Source: Muribaculum sp. (GTDB lineage Bacteria > Bacteroidota > Bacteroidia > Bacteroidales > Muribaculaceae). From it: 38,716 nucleotides of DNA. The notes under the pieces are model-generated. The model was given only the letters and a program-made list of their open reading frames with translations, had not been told where the DNA came from and ran no database searches. Position numbers and translations under genes: made by a program. Shown piece after piece: positions 17,123 through 24,089 of the stretch; the stretch's first letter is position 1, and each line of letters starts with the position of its first letter. Where the stretch lies: contig VSOZ01000026.1 of NCBI GenBank assembly GCA_009775095.1, forward strand, positions 1 to 38,716, read 5' to 3'.

Positions 17123-17671
17123 ATGGACCCTGAAGAAATGAAATCAAAATGGAATGAGATCAACTCACGCCTCGAAAATATCGAAGCGACAAACGCACGT
17201 ATGCTACAGCACATCAAGTTCGACAAAGTGAAGTCGGCGCAAGAACGGCTTGCCCAGCAGTACAAACGCTTCTGCACTATATTGCCGATGCTCGGCATAT
17301 GTTGCACTTTCAATGCCTCAAGGTTCATGCCTATAGGTATAATCATAGCTTTTATCGCGTTTTTCTGCATAGCCGCGGTCACCGACTACTACCTGTGGCA
17401 GGGTATAAAAAGCATCGACACAGCCACAATGGGAGTGGCCGAAGTAGCCGCCAAAGCACGCCTGTACCGTCGCCGCCACCATCAGGCACAGATACTTCTC
17501 GCAGCTATCATCATTCCGCTGGTGACGGCTCTGTTCATTTACGCCAACGACTACTCACGCATGGGCATCATTGCGGGCGGCACTATCGGAGTCGCCATAG
17601 GACTCGCCGTATACTTCAACATGATGCGCAGCTACAAAACCATGATAGCGGCCGAAGCCGACGACCTATAG
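17123..17671 (+). CDS. Small four-helix membrane protein, candidate anti-sigma partner
   Basis: A 182-residue protein with no family I recognise. The first about 50 residues are hydrophilic and charged (MDPEEMKSKWNEINSRLENI) and probably form a cytoplasmic coiled coil. Hydrophobic segments at about 52-66, 68-90, 114-134 and 138-160 look like four membrane helices in two pairs. It starts 6 nt after the ECF sigma gene, so the two are co-transcribed. The layout (cytoplasmic N-terminal helix plus membrane anchor beside an ECF sigma) fits a transmembrane anti-sigma, but the zinc-binding His/Cys motif of classic anti-sigma domains is missing. Function is therefore inferred from context only. Confidence 0.8.
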   Translation: MDPEEMKSKWNEINSRLENIEATNARMLQHIKFDKVKSAQERLAQQYKRFCTILPMLGICCTFNASRFMPIGIIIAFIAFFCIAAVTDYYLWQGIKSIDTATMGVAEVAAKARLYRRRHHQAQILLAAIIIPLVTALFIYANDYSRMGIIAGGTIGVAIGLAVYFNMMRSYKTMIAAEADDL

Positions 17672-19333
17672 CTAAGCGTCTTTCCAGTCGCCGCACGATT
17701 TTATCAGCTCCACAAGGTGCGGTATAGCCTCCTCCTGCGGTATATTTTTCTCCACACAGGTCTTGCCTTTGTACAGGCTCACATGACCCGATGCCGCTCC
17801 TACATACCCGTAGTCGGCATCGGCCATTTCACCCGGTCCGTTCACTATACACCCCATAACGCCTATTTTCAGGCCTTTAAGATGCGCCGTAGCTTCCTTG
17901 ACAGCCTTTAGCGTCGACTGAAGGTCAAAAAGGGTCCTGCCGCAACCGGGACATGCTATATACTCCGTGCGGCTTATGCGCAGACGCGTAGCCTGAAGTA
18001 TGCCGAGCGACACCCTCATCACCTCTTCGTCATCAAGACGCGAGTTCTTGATCCACACTCCATCATGTAGTCCGTTGAGTATCAGACAACCGAAATCGGC
18101 GGCCGCCATAAGCGCCGTGTCGTCAAACGAAGCATTGCCGTAGTCAATCATAGGGATGACCGGATGCGACATGCCGGCCTCCGCTATGGCACGCGCAGCG
18201 GCGAGTATCGAACCGGGGCGGTTGACATGGCTTGTCGTTATTACAACCGGCTTGTCGGGCGATTTTTCAAGCGCCGGCAACCAACCGGCTGCCGGCTGCG
18301 CGGCGTCGACCTCAATATAGTCACCGAGAGTCTTTTCGAGAGGATTTATGACCACGACAGGATTATCGCCTCCGACTCCGTTCACACACCGTGACCTACG
18401 ACGTTCAGGCATATAACTATCAGCCTCACTGCCAAAGTCGCCCTCCACTGCAGAAGCGTCGCGGCGGCGTCCTATATAATCTACAAGTGCGGCAGCTACA
18501 GGTATCTCGTTTTCAGGCGCTTCACTCAGCGACACCCTTATAGTGTCGCCTATGCCCTCGGCAAGCAGTGTGCCTATGCCTACAGCGCTCTTTATGCGGC
18601 CGTCCTCGCCGTCACCGGCTTCAGTCACGCCGAGATGCAACGGAAAGTCCATCTCCTCGCTGTCCATGGCGGCAACAAGACGGCGCACCGTCTCCACCAT
18701 CACCGTCACATTGCTGGCCTTTATCGATATGACTATGTCAAAAAAATCATGACGCACAGCCACACGCAGAAATTCCATCGCACTCTCCACCATGCCGGCA
18801 GGAGTATCGCCGTAGCGGCTCATGATGCGGTCGCTCAACGACCCGTGATTGACACCGATGCGTATGACCGTACCGTTACGACGACATGTGTCGAGAAACG
18901 GCACAAAGGCATCCTCGATACGCTTCAGTTCGGCGGCATACTCCTCGTCGGTGTACTCCAGCTTCTTGAATGTACGTCCCGGATCAACAAAATTACCCGG
19001 ATTTATCCTCACCTTGTCGGTCACTTCGGCGGCGGCAAAAGCAGCCTTAGGATTGAAATGGATGTCGGCCACCAGCGGTATATTGATGCCGGCCTCGCGC
19101 AACATGCCTCTGATAACCCCGATATTCTCGGCCTCCCTTACCCCTTGGGCCGTAAGCCTTACGTAATCGGCGCCCGCTTCGGCTATGCGGCGACATTGAG
19201 CCACCGACCCTTCGGTGTCCATAGTCGAAGTATTGGTCATGGACTGTACTCTTACGGGATTGTCTCCGCCCAACGGTATTCCGCCGATATTCACCTCGCG
19301 CGATCTGCGGCGCACGTAGTCATAGCTACCCAT
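17672..19333 (-). CDS. ispG: 4-hydroxy-3-methylbut-2-en-1-yl diphosphate synthase
   Basis: A 553-residue cytoplasmic iron-sulfur enzyme of the MEP isoprenoid pathway that converts MEcPP to HMBPP. The TIM-barrel half covers about 1-295 (NPVRVQSMTNTSTMDTEGSV; VADIHFNPKAA; IRIGVNHGSLSDRI). An inserted domain of about 140-150 residues follows, typical of Bacteroidetes and plant IspG. The C-terminal [4Fe-4S] domain carries the cysteines in ACPGCGRTLFD and GCIVNGPGEM, with the catalytic Glu in the latter. The insertion looks shorter than the large-type family usually has. It is the last gene of the rpoN-PAP2-purE-ispG run. Its stop codon directly abuts the stop of the convergent membrane-protein gene. 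Confidence 0.96.
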   Translation of the reverse strand: MGSYDYVRRRSREVNIGGIPLGGDNPVRVQSMTNTSTMDTEGSVAQCRRIAEAGADYVRLTAQGVREAENIGVIRGMLREAGINIPLVADIHFNPKAAFAAAEVTDKVRINPGNFVDPGRTFKKLEYTDEEYAAELKRIEDAFVPFLDTCRRNGTVIRIGVNHGSLSDRIMSRYGDTPAGMVESAMEFLRVAVRHDFFDIVISIKASNVTVMVETVRRLVAAMDSEEMDFPLHLGVTEAGDGEDGRIKSAVGIGTLLAEGIGDTIRVSLSEAPENEIPVAAALVDYIGRRRDASAVEGDFGSEADSYMPERRRSRCVNGVGGDNPVVVINPLEKTLGDYIEVDAAQPAAGWLPALEKSPDKPVVITTSHVNRPGSILAAARAIAEAGMSHPVIPMIDYGNASFDDTALMAAADFGCLILNGLHDGVWIKNSRLDDEEVMRVSLGILQATRLRISRTEYIACPGCGRTLFDLQSTLKAVKEATAHLKGLKIGVMGCIVNGPGEMADADYGYVGAASGHVSLYKGKTCVEKNIPQEEAIPHLVELIKSCGDWKDA

Positions 19334-19365
19334 CTATGGTTATATATATAATGTATATGCTACTA

Positions 19366-19872
19366 TCAGTTTGTCTTAAAACGATACTTCACTTCTGCGA
19401 GTTCGGCGTTGGCCTTCACGATCTTGCCGGCAAGCGATTTCTTGAACTCCACAAGACGCGCAGCGGTTTTCTCATCGCTCAGCGCCAGCATCTCAACGGC
19501 AAGAAGTGCGGCATTATAACCGCCGTTTATGCCGACAGTAGCCACGGGTATGCCCGGAGGCATCTGTACGATTGACAGCAATGCGTCCATACCCTCGAGA
19601 GTGGATGCGATAGGTACTCCTATCACAGGAAGGGTCGTGTTGGCCGCTATGACTCCCGGAAGGGCGGCAGCCATGCCGGCGGCGGCTATTATCACCTTTA
19701 TGCCGCGGGCGGCGGCGCCGGTGGCAAACTCCTCAACCTGCGCGGGTGTACGGTGCGCTGACAAAGCGTTCATCTCAAACGGTATCTCGAACTCATCGAG
19801 AAGCTGGGCCGCTTTCCCCATTACGGGCATATCTGATGTGCTGCCCATGATTATGCTAACGATCGGTTTCAT
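19366..19872 (-). CDS. purE: N5-carboxyaminoimidazole ribonucleotide mutase (class I PurE)
   Basis: A 168-residue cytoplasmic enzyme of purine synthesis that rearranges N5-CAIR to CAIR. The family signatures are present: IMGSTSDMPVM near the start, SAHRTPAQV, AAGMAAALPGVIAANT and VATVGINGGYNAALLAVEML. The serine/histidine residues of class I PurE are conserved, indicating the mutase rather than the CO2-using class II form. It lies 27 nt after the PAP2-like gene and 32 nt before ispG, on the same strand, consistent with one transcript. Confidence 0.96.
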   Translation of the reverse strand: MKPIVSIIMGSTSDMPVMGKAAQLLDEFEIPFEMNALSAHRTPAQVEEFATGAAARGIKVIIAAAGMAAALPGVIAANTTLPVIGVPIASTLEGMDALLSIVQMPPGIPVATVGINGGYNAALLAVEMLALSDEKTAARLVEFKKSLAGKIVKANAELAEVKYRFKTN

Positions 19873-19899
19873 ATAACGTATATTGTTTTGTCATTAATG

Positions 19900-20502
19900 T
19901 CATGTAAGTATAAATACCCAGAAAAAGCCGTTGACCACACCGGCCACCACCTGCATCAGGGTATGGCAATTAAGAAGTATGCGCGAGGTACAGAGTATGC
20001 CGGTCAATATGATGGCAAGCGACAGCACAGGCCACATATCCACAACGTTTATGCCGTAGAGTGCTATGCGCGACAACAGCGCGAGAAGCCCGCCCATAGC
20101 CGCGGCATGGGCGCTTATCTTCCACCACACGTTAACCACACACGACAATGCGGCGGCCACGGCCCCGCCTATCATGAACATCCACATCCAGTGAGGGGCG
20201 TGGATGCCGTGCAGATACCATGACGCCCCGAGATAACAAGCCGTAGTTATGACATAAGGTATATAACGTTCCTTACGGTTGTTAAGTCCGGGATGGCTTA
20301 TGATCTTGAGCTTATATAATACGTAGATGGCAAGTACGGGCAACATACAGGTTATCAGCCACACCATTACCACGACATTCCATCGCAACGCCACCGGAAG
20401 CAATGACAACGTTGTCACCCACAAGGCTATAAACACGGCGTAAGTGGGTATAAGCACCGGGCTTAAAACCCATGAAAATATATGTGCGATTTTATTTATC
20501 AT
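19900..20502 (-). CDS. PAP2-superfamily-like integral membrane protein, degenerate active site
   Basis: A 200-residue protein with about six hydrophobic helices. It keeps parts of the lipid-phosphatase (PAP2) motif pattern: RKERYIPY near residue 78 (motif 1), KISAHAAAMGG near residue 127 (in place of PSGH) and SRILLNCHTLMQVVAG near residue 173 (SRxxxxxHxxxQ). The third-motif Asp is replaced by Gln, and motif 2 is only partly conserved, so phosphatase activity is uncertain. It sits 30 nt after rpoN and 27 nt before purE in one operon. A role in envelope lipid or undecaprenyl-phosphate metabolism is plausible but not shown. Confidence 0.7.
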   Translation of the reverse strand: MINKIAHIFSWVLSPVLIPTYAVFIALWVTTLSLLPVALRWNVVVMVWLITCMLPVLAIYVLYKLKIISHPGLNNRKERYIPYVITTACYLGASWYLHGIHAPHWMWMFMIGGAVAAALSCVVNVWWKISAHAAAMGGLLALLSRIALYGINVVDMWPVLSLAIILTGILCTSRILLNCHTLMQVVAGVVNGFFWVFILT

Positions 20503-20532
20503 GTCATTATAACGATTGATCTTAAACTATGT

Positions 20533-21972
20533 TTATATCTCGCGGCGCAAACGAGCCACAGGTATGCCCAACTTCTCGCGATACTTGGCTACAGTGCGTC
20601 GCGCTATGTCGTAGCCGCGCGATACCATCTCTGCCGTTATCACTTCGTCGCTGAGCGGATGGCGCTTGTCCTCGGCGTCGATCACCGACTTGAGCGTGGC
20701 TATGAGTTCGTGTGTCGACGCGTCGCCGTCATCCTTGGGCCGCTCGTTGAAAAAGAATTTCAAAGGATACACCCCGTGGGCCGTAGCCACATATTTACCC
20801 GCCGCGGCACGCGATATCACCGACAGGTCATAGCCCGTAAGTTTTGACACGTCTTTTAGTATCATCGGCTTGATCAGACTCTCGTCATCGCCGTTGCGGA
20901 AGAAGTCTTTCTGCAGCCGCACTATGGCGCTCATAACACGAAACAGGGTCTCCTGCCTCATGCGCAATATCTTGATAAATTCCGTAGCCTCGTCGCGCTT
21001 CTGCCTGATAAACAGAGCCGCCTCGCCCGATGATCGCGAGCCTTGAAGCGATGAAAGCCTTTCATCGTCATCATCGCGGAAAGTCTCCTCAATGCGCAGT
21101 TCCGGTATGTTGTTCAGAAGCGTAAGTTCGATGTCATTGCCGTCGACATCTACGGCAAAGTCGGGTATTATATGGCGTGTACGCTCCTCAGCAGGGTCAC
21201 CGCCTATGTCGCTCGCCGGTTTCGGGTTGAGCGACCTTATCACCTTTATCGCCTCGCGCAGTTTTTCGGGCGATACGCCTACCGCTGAAGCAAGCCGGTC
21301 ATAGTGTTTGCGCGAGAACAGATCAAAGTAGTGAGTCACAATCTCCATAGCGGTCTTCACACTGTCAGTCTGCACACGACGTTTAAGCTGCAGCAACAGG
21401 CATTCGCGAAGGTCCACGGCACCGATGCCGGCCGGTTCGAGAGAGCGCACAATGTCAAGCATAGCCCTGACCTCGGCGGCCGACGTCACCTGCCCCATCT
21501 GCTCTTCAATATCGTAGACCATAGAGTTGACATCGCGTGTCAGATAACCGTTGTCATCAAGATTGCCGGCAATGTATCGGGCCACCATACGCTGACGATC
21601 GGTAAGATCATGCTCGGCGAGTTGCTCCGAAAGCATCTCCAGAAGCGACATTGATCCGTCTGCCACCACCGGCTCGGTGTATGTGTCATTTACGCTGTGA
21701 TTGCGCGCTTCAAGCCGGTAAAAGGGTATATCCTCTTCCGATGCATAATCGGCCCGTCTTATATCCTCGGCCGTCTCGTTGAACTCTTCGTTGTTTTCAG
21801 CTACATCATCGGCCTCGACCCTCTCAAGAGCCGGATTATCGTCAAGAGCCCGCCGCACTTCATCTTCCACCTCAGGGCCGTTCATCTCAAGCATTTTCAC
21901 AAACTTTACCTGAAGCGGAGAGAGCCGCTGTTGCAGCCGTTGTTGCAGTGATAGGCTTAATGACTCTTCCAT
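20533..21972 (-). CDS. rpoN: RNA polymerase sigma-54 factor
   Basis: A 479-residue sigma-54. Region I at the N-terminus is Gln/Leu-rich (SLSLQQRLQQRLSPLQVKFV), followed by an acidic region II, the core-binding domain (about 100-230: SLEPAGIGAVDLRECLLLQL) and the C-terminal DNA-binding part with the RpoN box ARRTVAKYRE. The open frame runs 63 nt further upstream, but I chose the ATG at 21972 because MEESLSLSLQQRL is the usual family start and a -7 box lies just before it. Sigma-54 needs AAA+ enhancer-binding activators; none is encoded in this window. First gene of the operon continuing to ispG. Confidence 0.95.
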   Translation of the reverse strand: MEESLSLSLQQRLQQRLSPLQVKFVKMLEMNGPEVEDEVRRALDDNPALERVEADDVAENNEEFNETAEDIRRADYASEEDIPFYRLEARNHSVNDTYTEPVVADGSMSLLEMLSEQLAEHDLTDRQRMVARYIAGNLDDNGYLTRDVNSMVYDIEEQMGQVTSAAEVRAMLDIVRSLEPAGIGAVDLRECLLLQLKRRVQTDSVKTAMEIVTHYFDLFSRKHYDRLASAVGVSPEKLREAIKVIRSLNPKPASDIGGDPAEERTRHIIPDFAVDVDGNDIELTLLNNIPELRIEETFRDDDDERLSSLQGSRSSGEAALFIRQKRDEATEFIKILRMRQETLFRVMSAIVRLQKDFFRNGDDESLIKPMILKDVSKLTGYDLSVISRAAAGKYVATAHGVYPLKFFFNERPKDDGDASTHELIATLKSVIDAEDKRHPLSDEVITAEMVSRGYDIARRTVAKYREKLGIPVARLRREI

Positions 21973-21993
21973 AATCGCGATATATAATCTATA

Positions 21994-22001
21994 CAAAAGT
22001 A
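21994..22001 (-). promoter_or_regulatory. -7 promoter element of the rpoN operon
   Basis: The minus strand reads TACTTTTG, fitting TAnnTTTG, 21 nt before the rpoN ATG at 21972. It supports the downstream start choice, since the longer frame would begin upstream of this element. No clear -33 TTTG. Confidence 0.6.
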
Positions 22002-22069
22002 ACAATTCGGCGCCGATTTCGCCTAATATTGTCACTTATTTTTTCAACCGACGCACTGCCGGGACATAT

Positions 22070-23023
22070 TCACGACACCGTGTCGCCGGCATGATAAGTG
22101 CCTATATGCCGTCCTTTTTTCTCCTCGAATATCTCCGAAACGGCAAAAAATATACCGCTCTCCTCCACATCGCCGAACTCGTCGTTGACAGCCGTGCCAA
22201 ACATCCTCATCGATGGTGACAGGCTCATGTAAGCGTTGACAAGCGGCGGTATATTGTATCCATGCTCCCTTATGGCTTTGTTGAGTATCTTGTAGTCCTC
22301 TTTGAATGACGTCCCGGTAAACATCCGCTCCATAGCCTTGACATCAGTGTGGGTAGTCAGCGGCGTTATCGGCACGACAAGACGGTCCGGATCGGGGAAG
22401 TGCTTGGTCAGGAAGTAAAGTATCATATTGCGGCACTCCGCATTATAACTCGGATACATCGTGACCTTCCCGAAAAGATACTTCACCGAAGGATATACAA
22501 CGGTAAGGGCGCCGAGGCCGTCCCACAGATTATCAAGGGCGTACAACGCTTTGGGGCCCGCCTTCGACGTCTGATACTCGGGTCTGACCCATGACCGTCC
22601 AAGTTCGAGTATATGAGGCAGATATTCATCTATAAACCGCGGCGAGAAGTCAAACATATGACTTGTGGCTATGCGTGGCTTGCCGTCGGAGGTAAATTTT
22701 ATATTCTCGCCGGTAATAAACCGGTAGCCGCCCATGATCTCGCGCTCATCGGGGTTCCACACGATAAGCTGACGGCAAGGAGGATCCATAAGATCAAACT
22801 CGTCTATGTCACACGCTTTGCCTGTGCCCCCGCCATCGTTGCGAAACGCGATCTCGCGCAGACGACCAATCTCCTTCATCACATTTGGCGAATTATGGGC
22901 GTCCACTATATATATATGATTGCCTCCCTTGTTTGTGTTTCTAAGAAACTTGTCGGGAGTCAACTCGTTTTCAAGCAACTCAACAGGTATCGGATCAATA
23001 ATCTGCATGCTCATTTTATTCAC
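22070..23023 (-). CDS. glsB: Glycine N-acyltransferase-like GNAT protein (GlsB)
   Basis: A 317-residue protein of the OlsB/GNAT-like acyltransferase family. Recognisable blocks are LREIAFRNDGGGTGKACDID near residue 57, LIVWNPDEREIMGGYRF, ILELGRSWVRPEYQ and LFGKVTMYPSYN, which together are typical of Bacteroidetes GlsB/hemolysin-like acyltransferases. In Bacteroides thetaiotaomicron glsB N-acylates glycine with a 3-hydroxy fatty acid, the first step of glycine lipid synthesis. It lies 16 nt downstream of the PlsC-like glsA, which would add the second acyl chain. The lipid function is transferred by homology and gene pairing, not read directly. Cytoplasmic or membrane-associated. Confidence 0.85.
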   Translation of the reverse strand: MNKMSMQIIDPIPVELLENELTPDKFLRNTNKGGNHIYIVDAHNSPNVMKEIGRLREIAFRNDGGGTGKACDIDEFDLMDPPCRQLIVWNPDEREIMGGYRFITGENIKFTSDGKPRIATSHMFDFSPRFIDEYLPHILELGRSWVRPEYQTSKAGPKALYALDNLWDGLGALTVVYPSVKYLFGKVTMYPSYNAECRNMILYFLTKHFPDPDRLVVPITPLTTHTDVKAMERMFTGTSFKEDYKILNKAIREHGYNIPPLVNAYMSLSPSMRMFGTAVNDEFGDVEESGIFFAVSEIFEEKKGRHIGTYHAGDTVS

Positions 23024-23039
23024 AACTTGGTGTTGATGT

Positions 23040-23888
23040 CTATTTCGTTTTTAAGTTATACACCATGCGCTTCACTCTGCGAGCCTCCTCCGACGCTTGC
23101 TTCCCTCCTCGGAATATCGTGTGCGACAGCGGGTTGCCCACTTTCAGCGTAAAGTGTGCATTACGGCTTTTAAATATTTCCCGCGGGAGGTAGATCATCT
23201 CGATGTTGAATTTCAATCCCAGACGGGTACGTAACTTTGCAAAATTATAAAAAAACGATGAATTTCTACCATCAAAATACACCGGAATTATATCTCGACC
23301 ATACTGGACGGCTTTGTTTATAAACATTTTCTGCCATTTAAGGTCGCGCACTCCTTTTTTACCTTTACGCGACACGAGGCCGGCAGGAAAAATTATAATT
23401 GGGTCATCACCCGCAAAGTACTCATCGACATCCGTCGTGGCCTCGCGGCTTTGACGACCGTGTTTGTTTACCGGCAAAAAGACCTCCTTTAGCGGCTTTA
23501 CAGCCATAAGCAGGTCATTGACCACAAACTTGACCTCACCGCCGTATACACGGTGTATCCAGTCGATCATCACTATGCCGTCGAGAGCGCCGAGCGGATG
23601 ATTGCTTACTATGATGACCCTGCGGTCTTTCGGCAGAAGCTCTCCGCCCTTCACGTCATAGGTGACCCCGAGGTCTTTAAGAACGGCACGACAGAATCCG
23701 GCTCCATGCTTGCCCCTTGTACGCTCCAGTATGCCGTTCAGCTCATCCTGCCTTATAGTACGTTCAAGCCATCTGACCAAAACGCCGGGTATGTACCGCG
23801 AATACTTCGGCAGACGCTCCTTCAACGTCGCGCCCACCGCCACATGCAGCTCCTCGTCGGTATTATGTTTTGCATTGTGATGAAACAT
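23040..23888 (-). CDS. glsA: Glycine lipid O-acyltransferase-like PlsC-family protein (GlsA)
   Basis: A 282-residue member of the 1-acylglycerol-3-phosphate acyltransferase (PlsC) superfamily. The catalytic HxxxxD motif is in VSNHPLGALDGIVMID near residue 94; substrate-binding blocks are FLPVNKHGRQSR and IIIFPAGLVSRKGKKG. Paired directly upstream of glsB, it matches the Bacteroides glsA gene, whose product O-acylates N-acyl-glycine to give the mature glycine lipid. A -7 promoter box ends only 4 nt before the ATG, so the transcript may be leaderless. An alternative reading as a general lysophospholipid acyltransferase is possible but the gene pair favours GlsA. Confidence 0.85.
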   Translation of the reverse strand: MFHHNAKHNTDEELHVAVGATLKERLPKYSRYIPGVLVRWLERTIRQDELNGILERTRGKHGAGFCRAVLKDLGVTYDVKGGELLPKDRRVIIVSNHPLGALDGIVMIDWIHRVYGGEVKFVVNDLLMAVKPLKEVFLPVNKHGRQSREATTDVDEYFAGDDPIIIFPAGLVSRKGKKGVRDLKWQKMFINKAVQYGRDIIPVYFDGRNSSFFYNFAKLRTRLGLKFNIEMIYLPREIFKSRNAHFTLKVGNPLSHTIFRGGKQASEEARRVKRMVYNLKTK

Positions 23889-23892
23889 ACCG

Positions 23893-23900
23893 CAAAATTA
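23893..23900 (-). promoter_or_regulatory. -7 promoter element of glsAB
   Basis: The minus strand reads TAATTTTG, then CGGT, then the ATG of glsA. With the usual spacing, transcription would start at or next to the start codon. Confidence 0.55.
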
Positions 23901-23949
23901 GTCAAAATACTCGTAAACAACCTAAAACCTCAACCAACAGTCCTATTGT

Positions 23950-23967
23950 ACCAATTAGTCCAATTAG
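23950..23967 (+). repeat. Two tandem copies of a 9-bp unit (nCCAATTAG)
   Basis: ACCAATTAG is followed directly by TCCAATTAG and then CCTAATATT, a decayed third copy. The same motif recurs at 26279-26296, so it is a dispersed intergenic repeat. It lies between the divergent glsA and sulP genes. Confidence 0.6.
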
Positions 23968-24030
23968 CCTAATATTCTCCTCCCCGTCCTAAATTCCTGC
24001 CCAAAAGCAATGTTTTTCACTATTTTTTAG

Positions 24031-24038
24031 TAAATTTG
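24031..24038 (+). promoter_or_regulatory. -7 promoter element of the SulP transporter gene
   Basis: TAAATTTG matches the consensus exactly and would start transcription near 24043, leaving a leader of about 45 nt before the ATG at 24090. The upstream T-rich stretch lacks a perfect -33 TTTG. Confidence 0.65.
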
Positions 24039-24089
24039 CACCGTAATTCTACAGTCTATTAATTTTTGTTAAATTTATCATCTTGCAAG

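Noticed and set aside
18635..19351. A 238-codon plus-strand open frame opposite ispG
   Set aside because: It lies opposite ispG, which has complete catalytic motifs; the frame is a codon-bias shadow.
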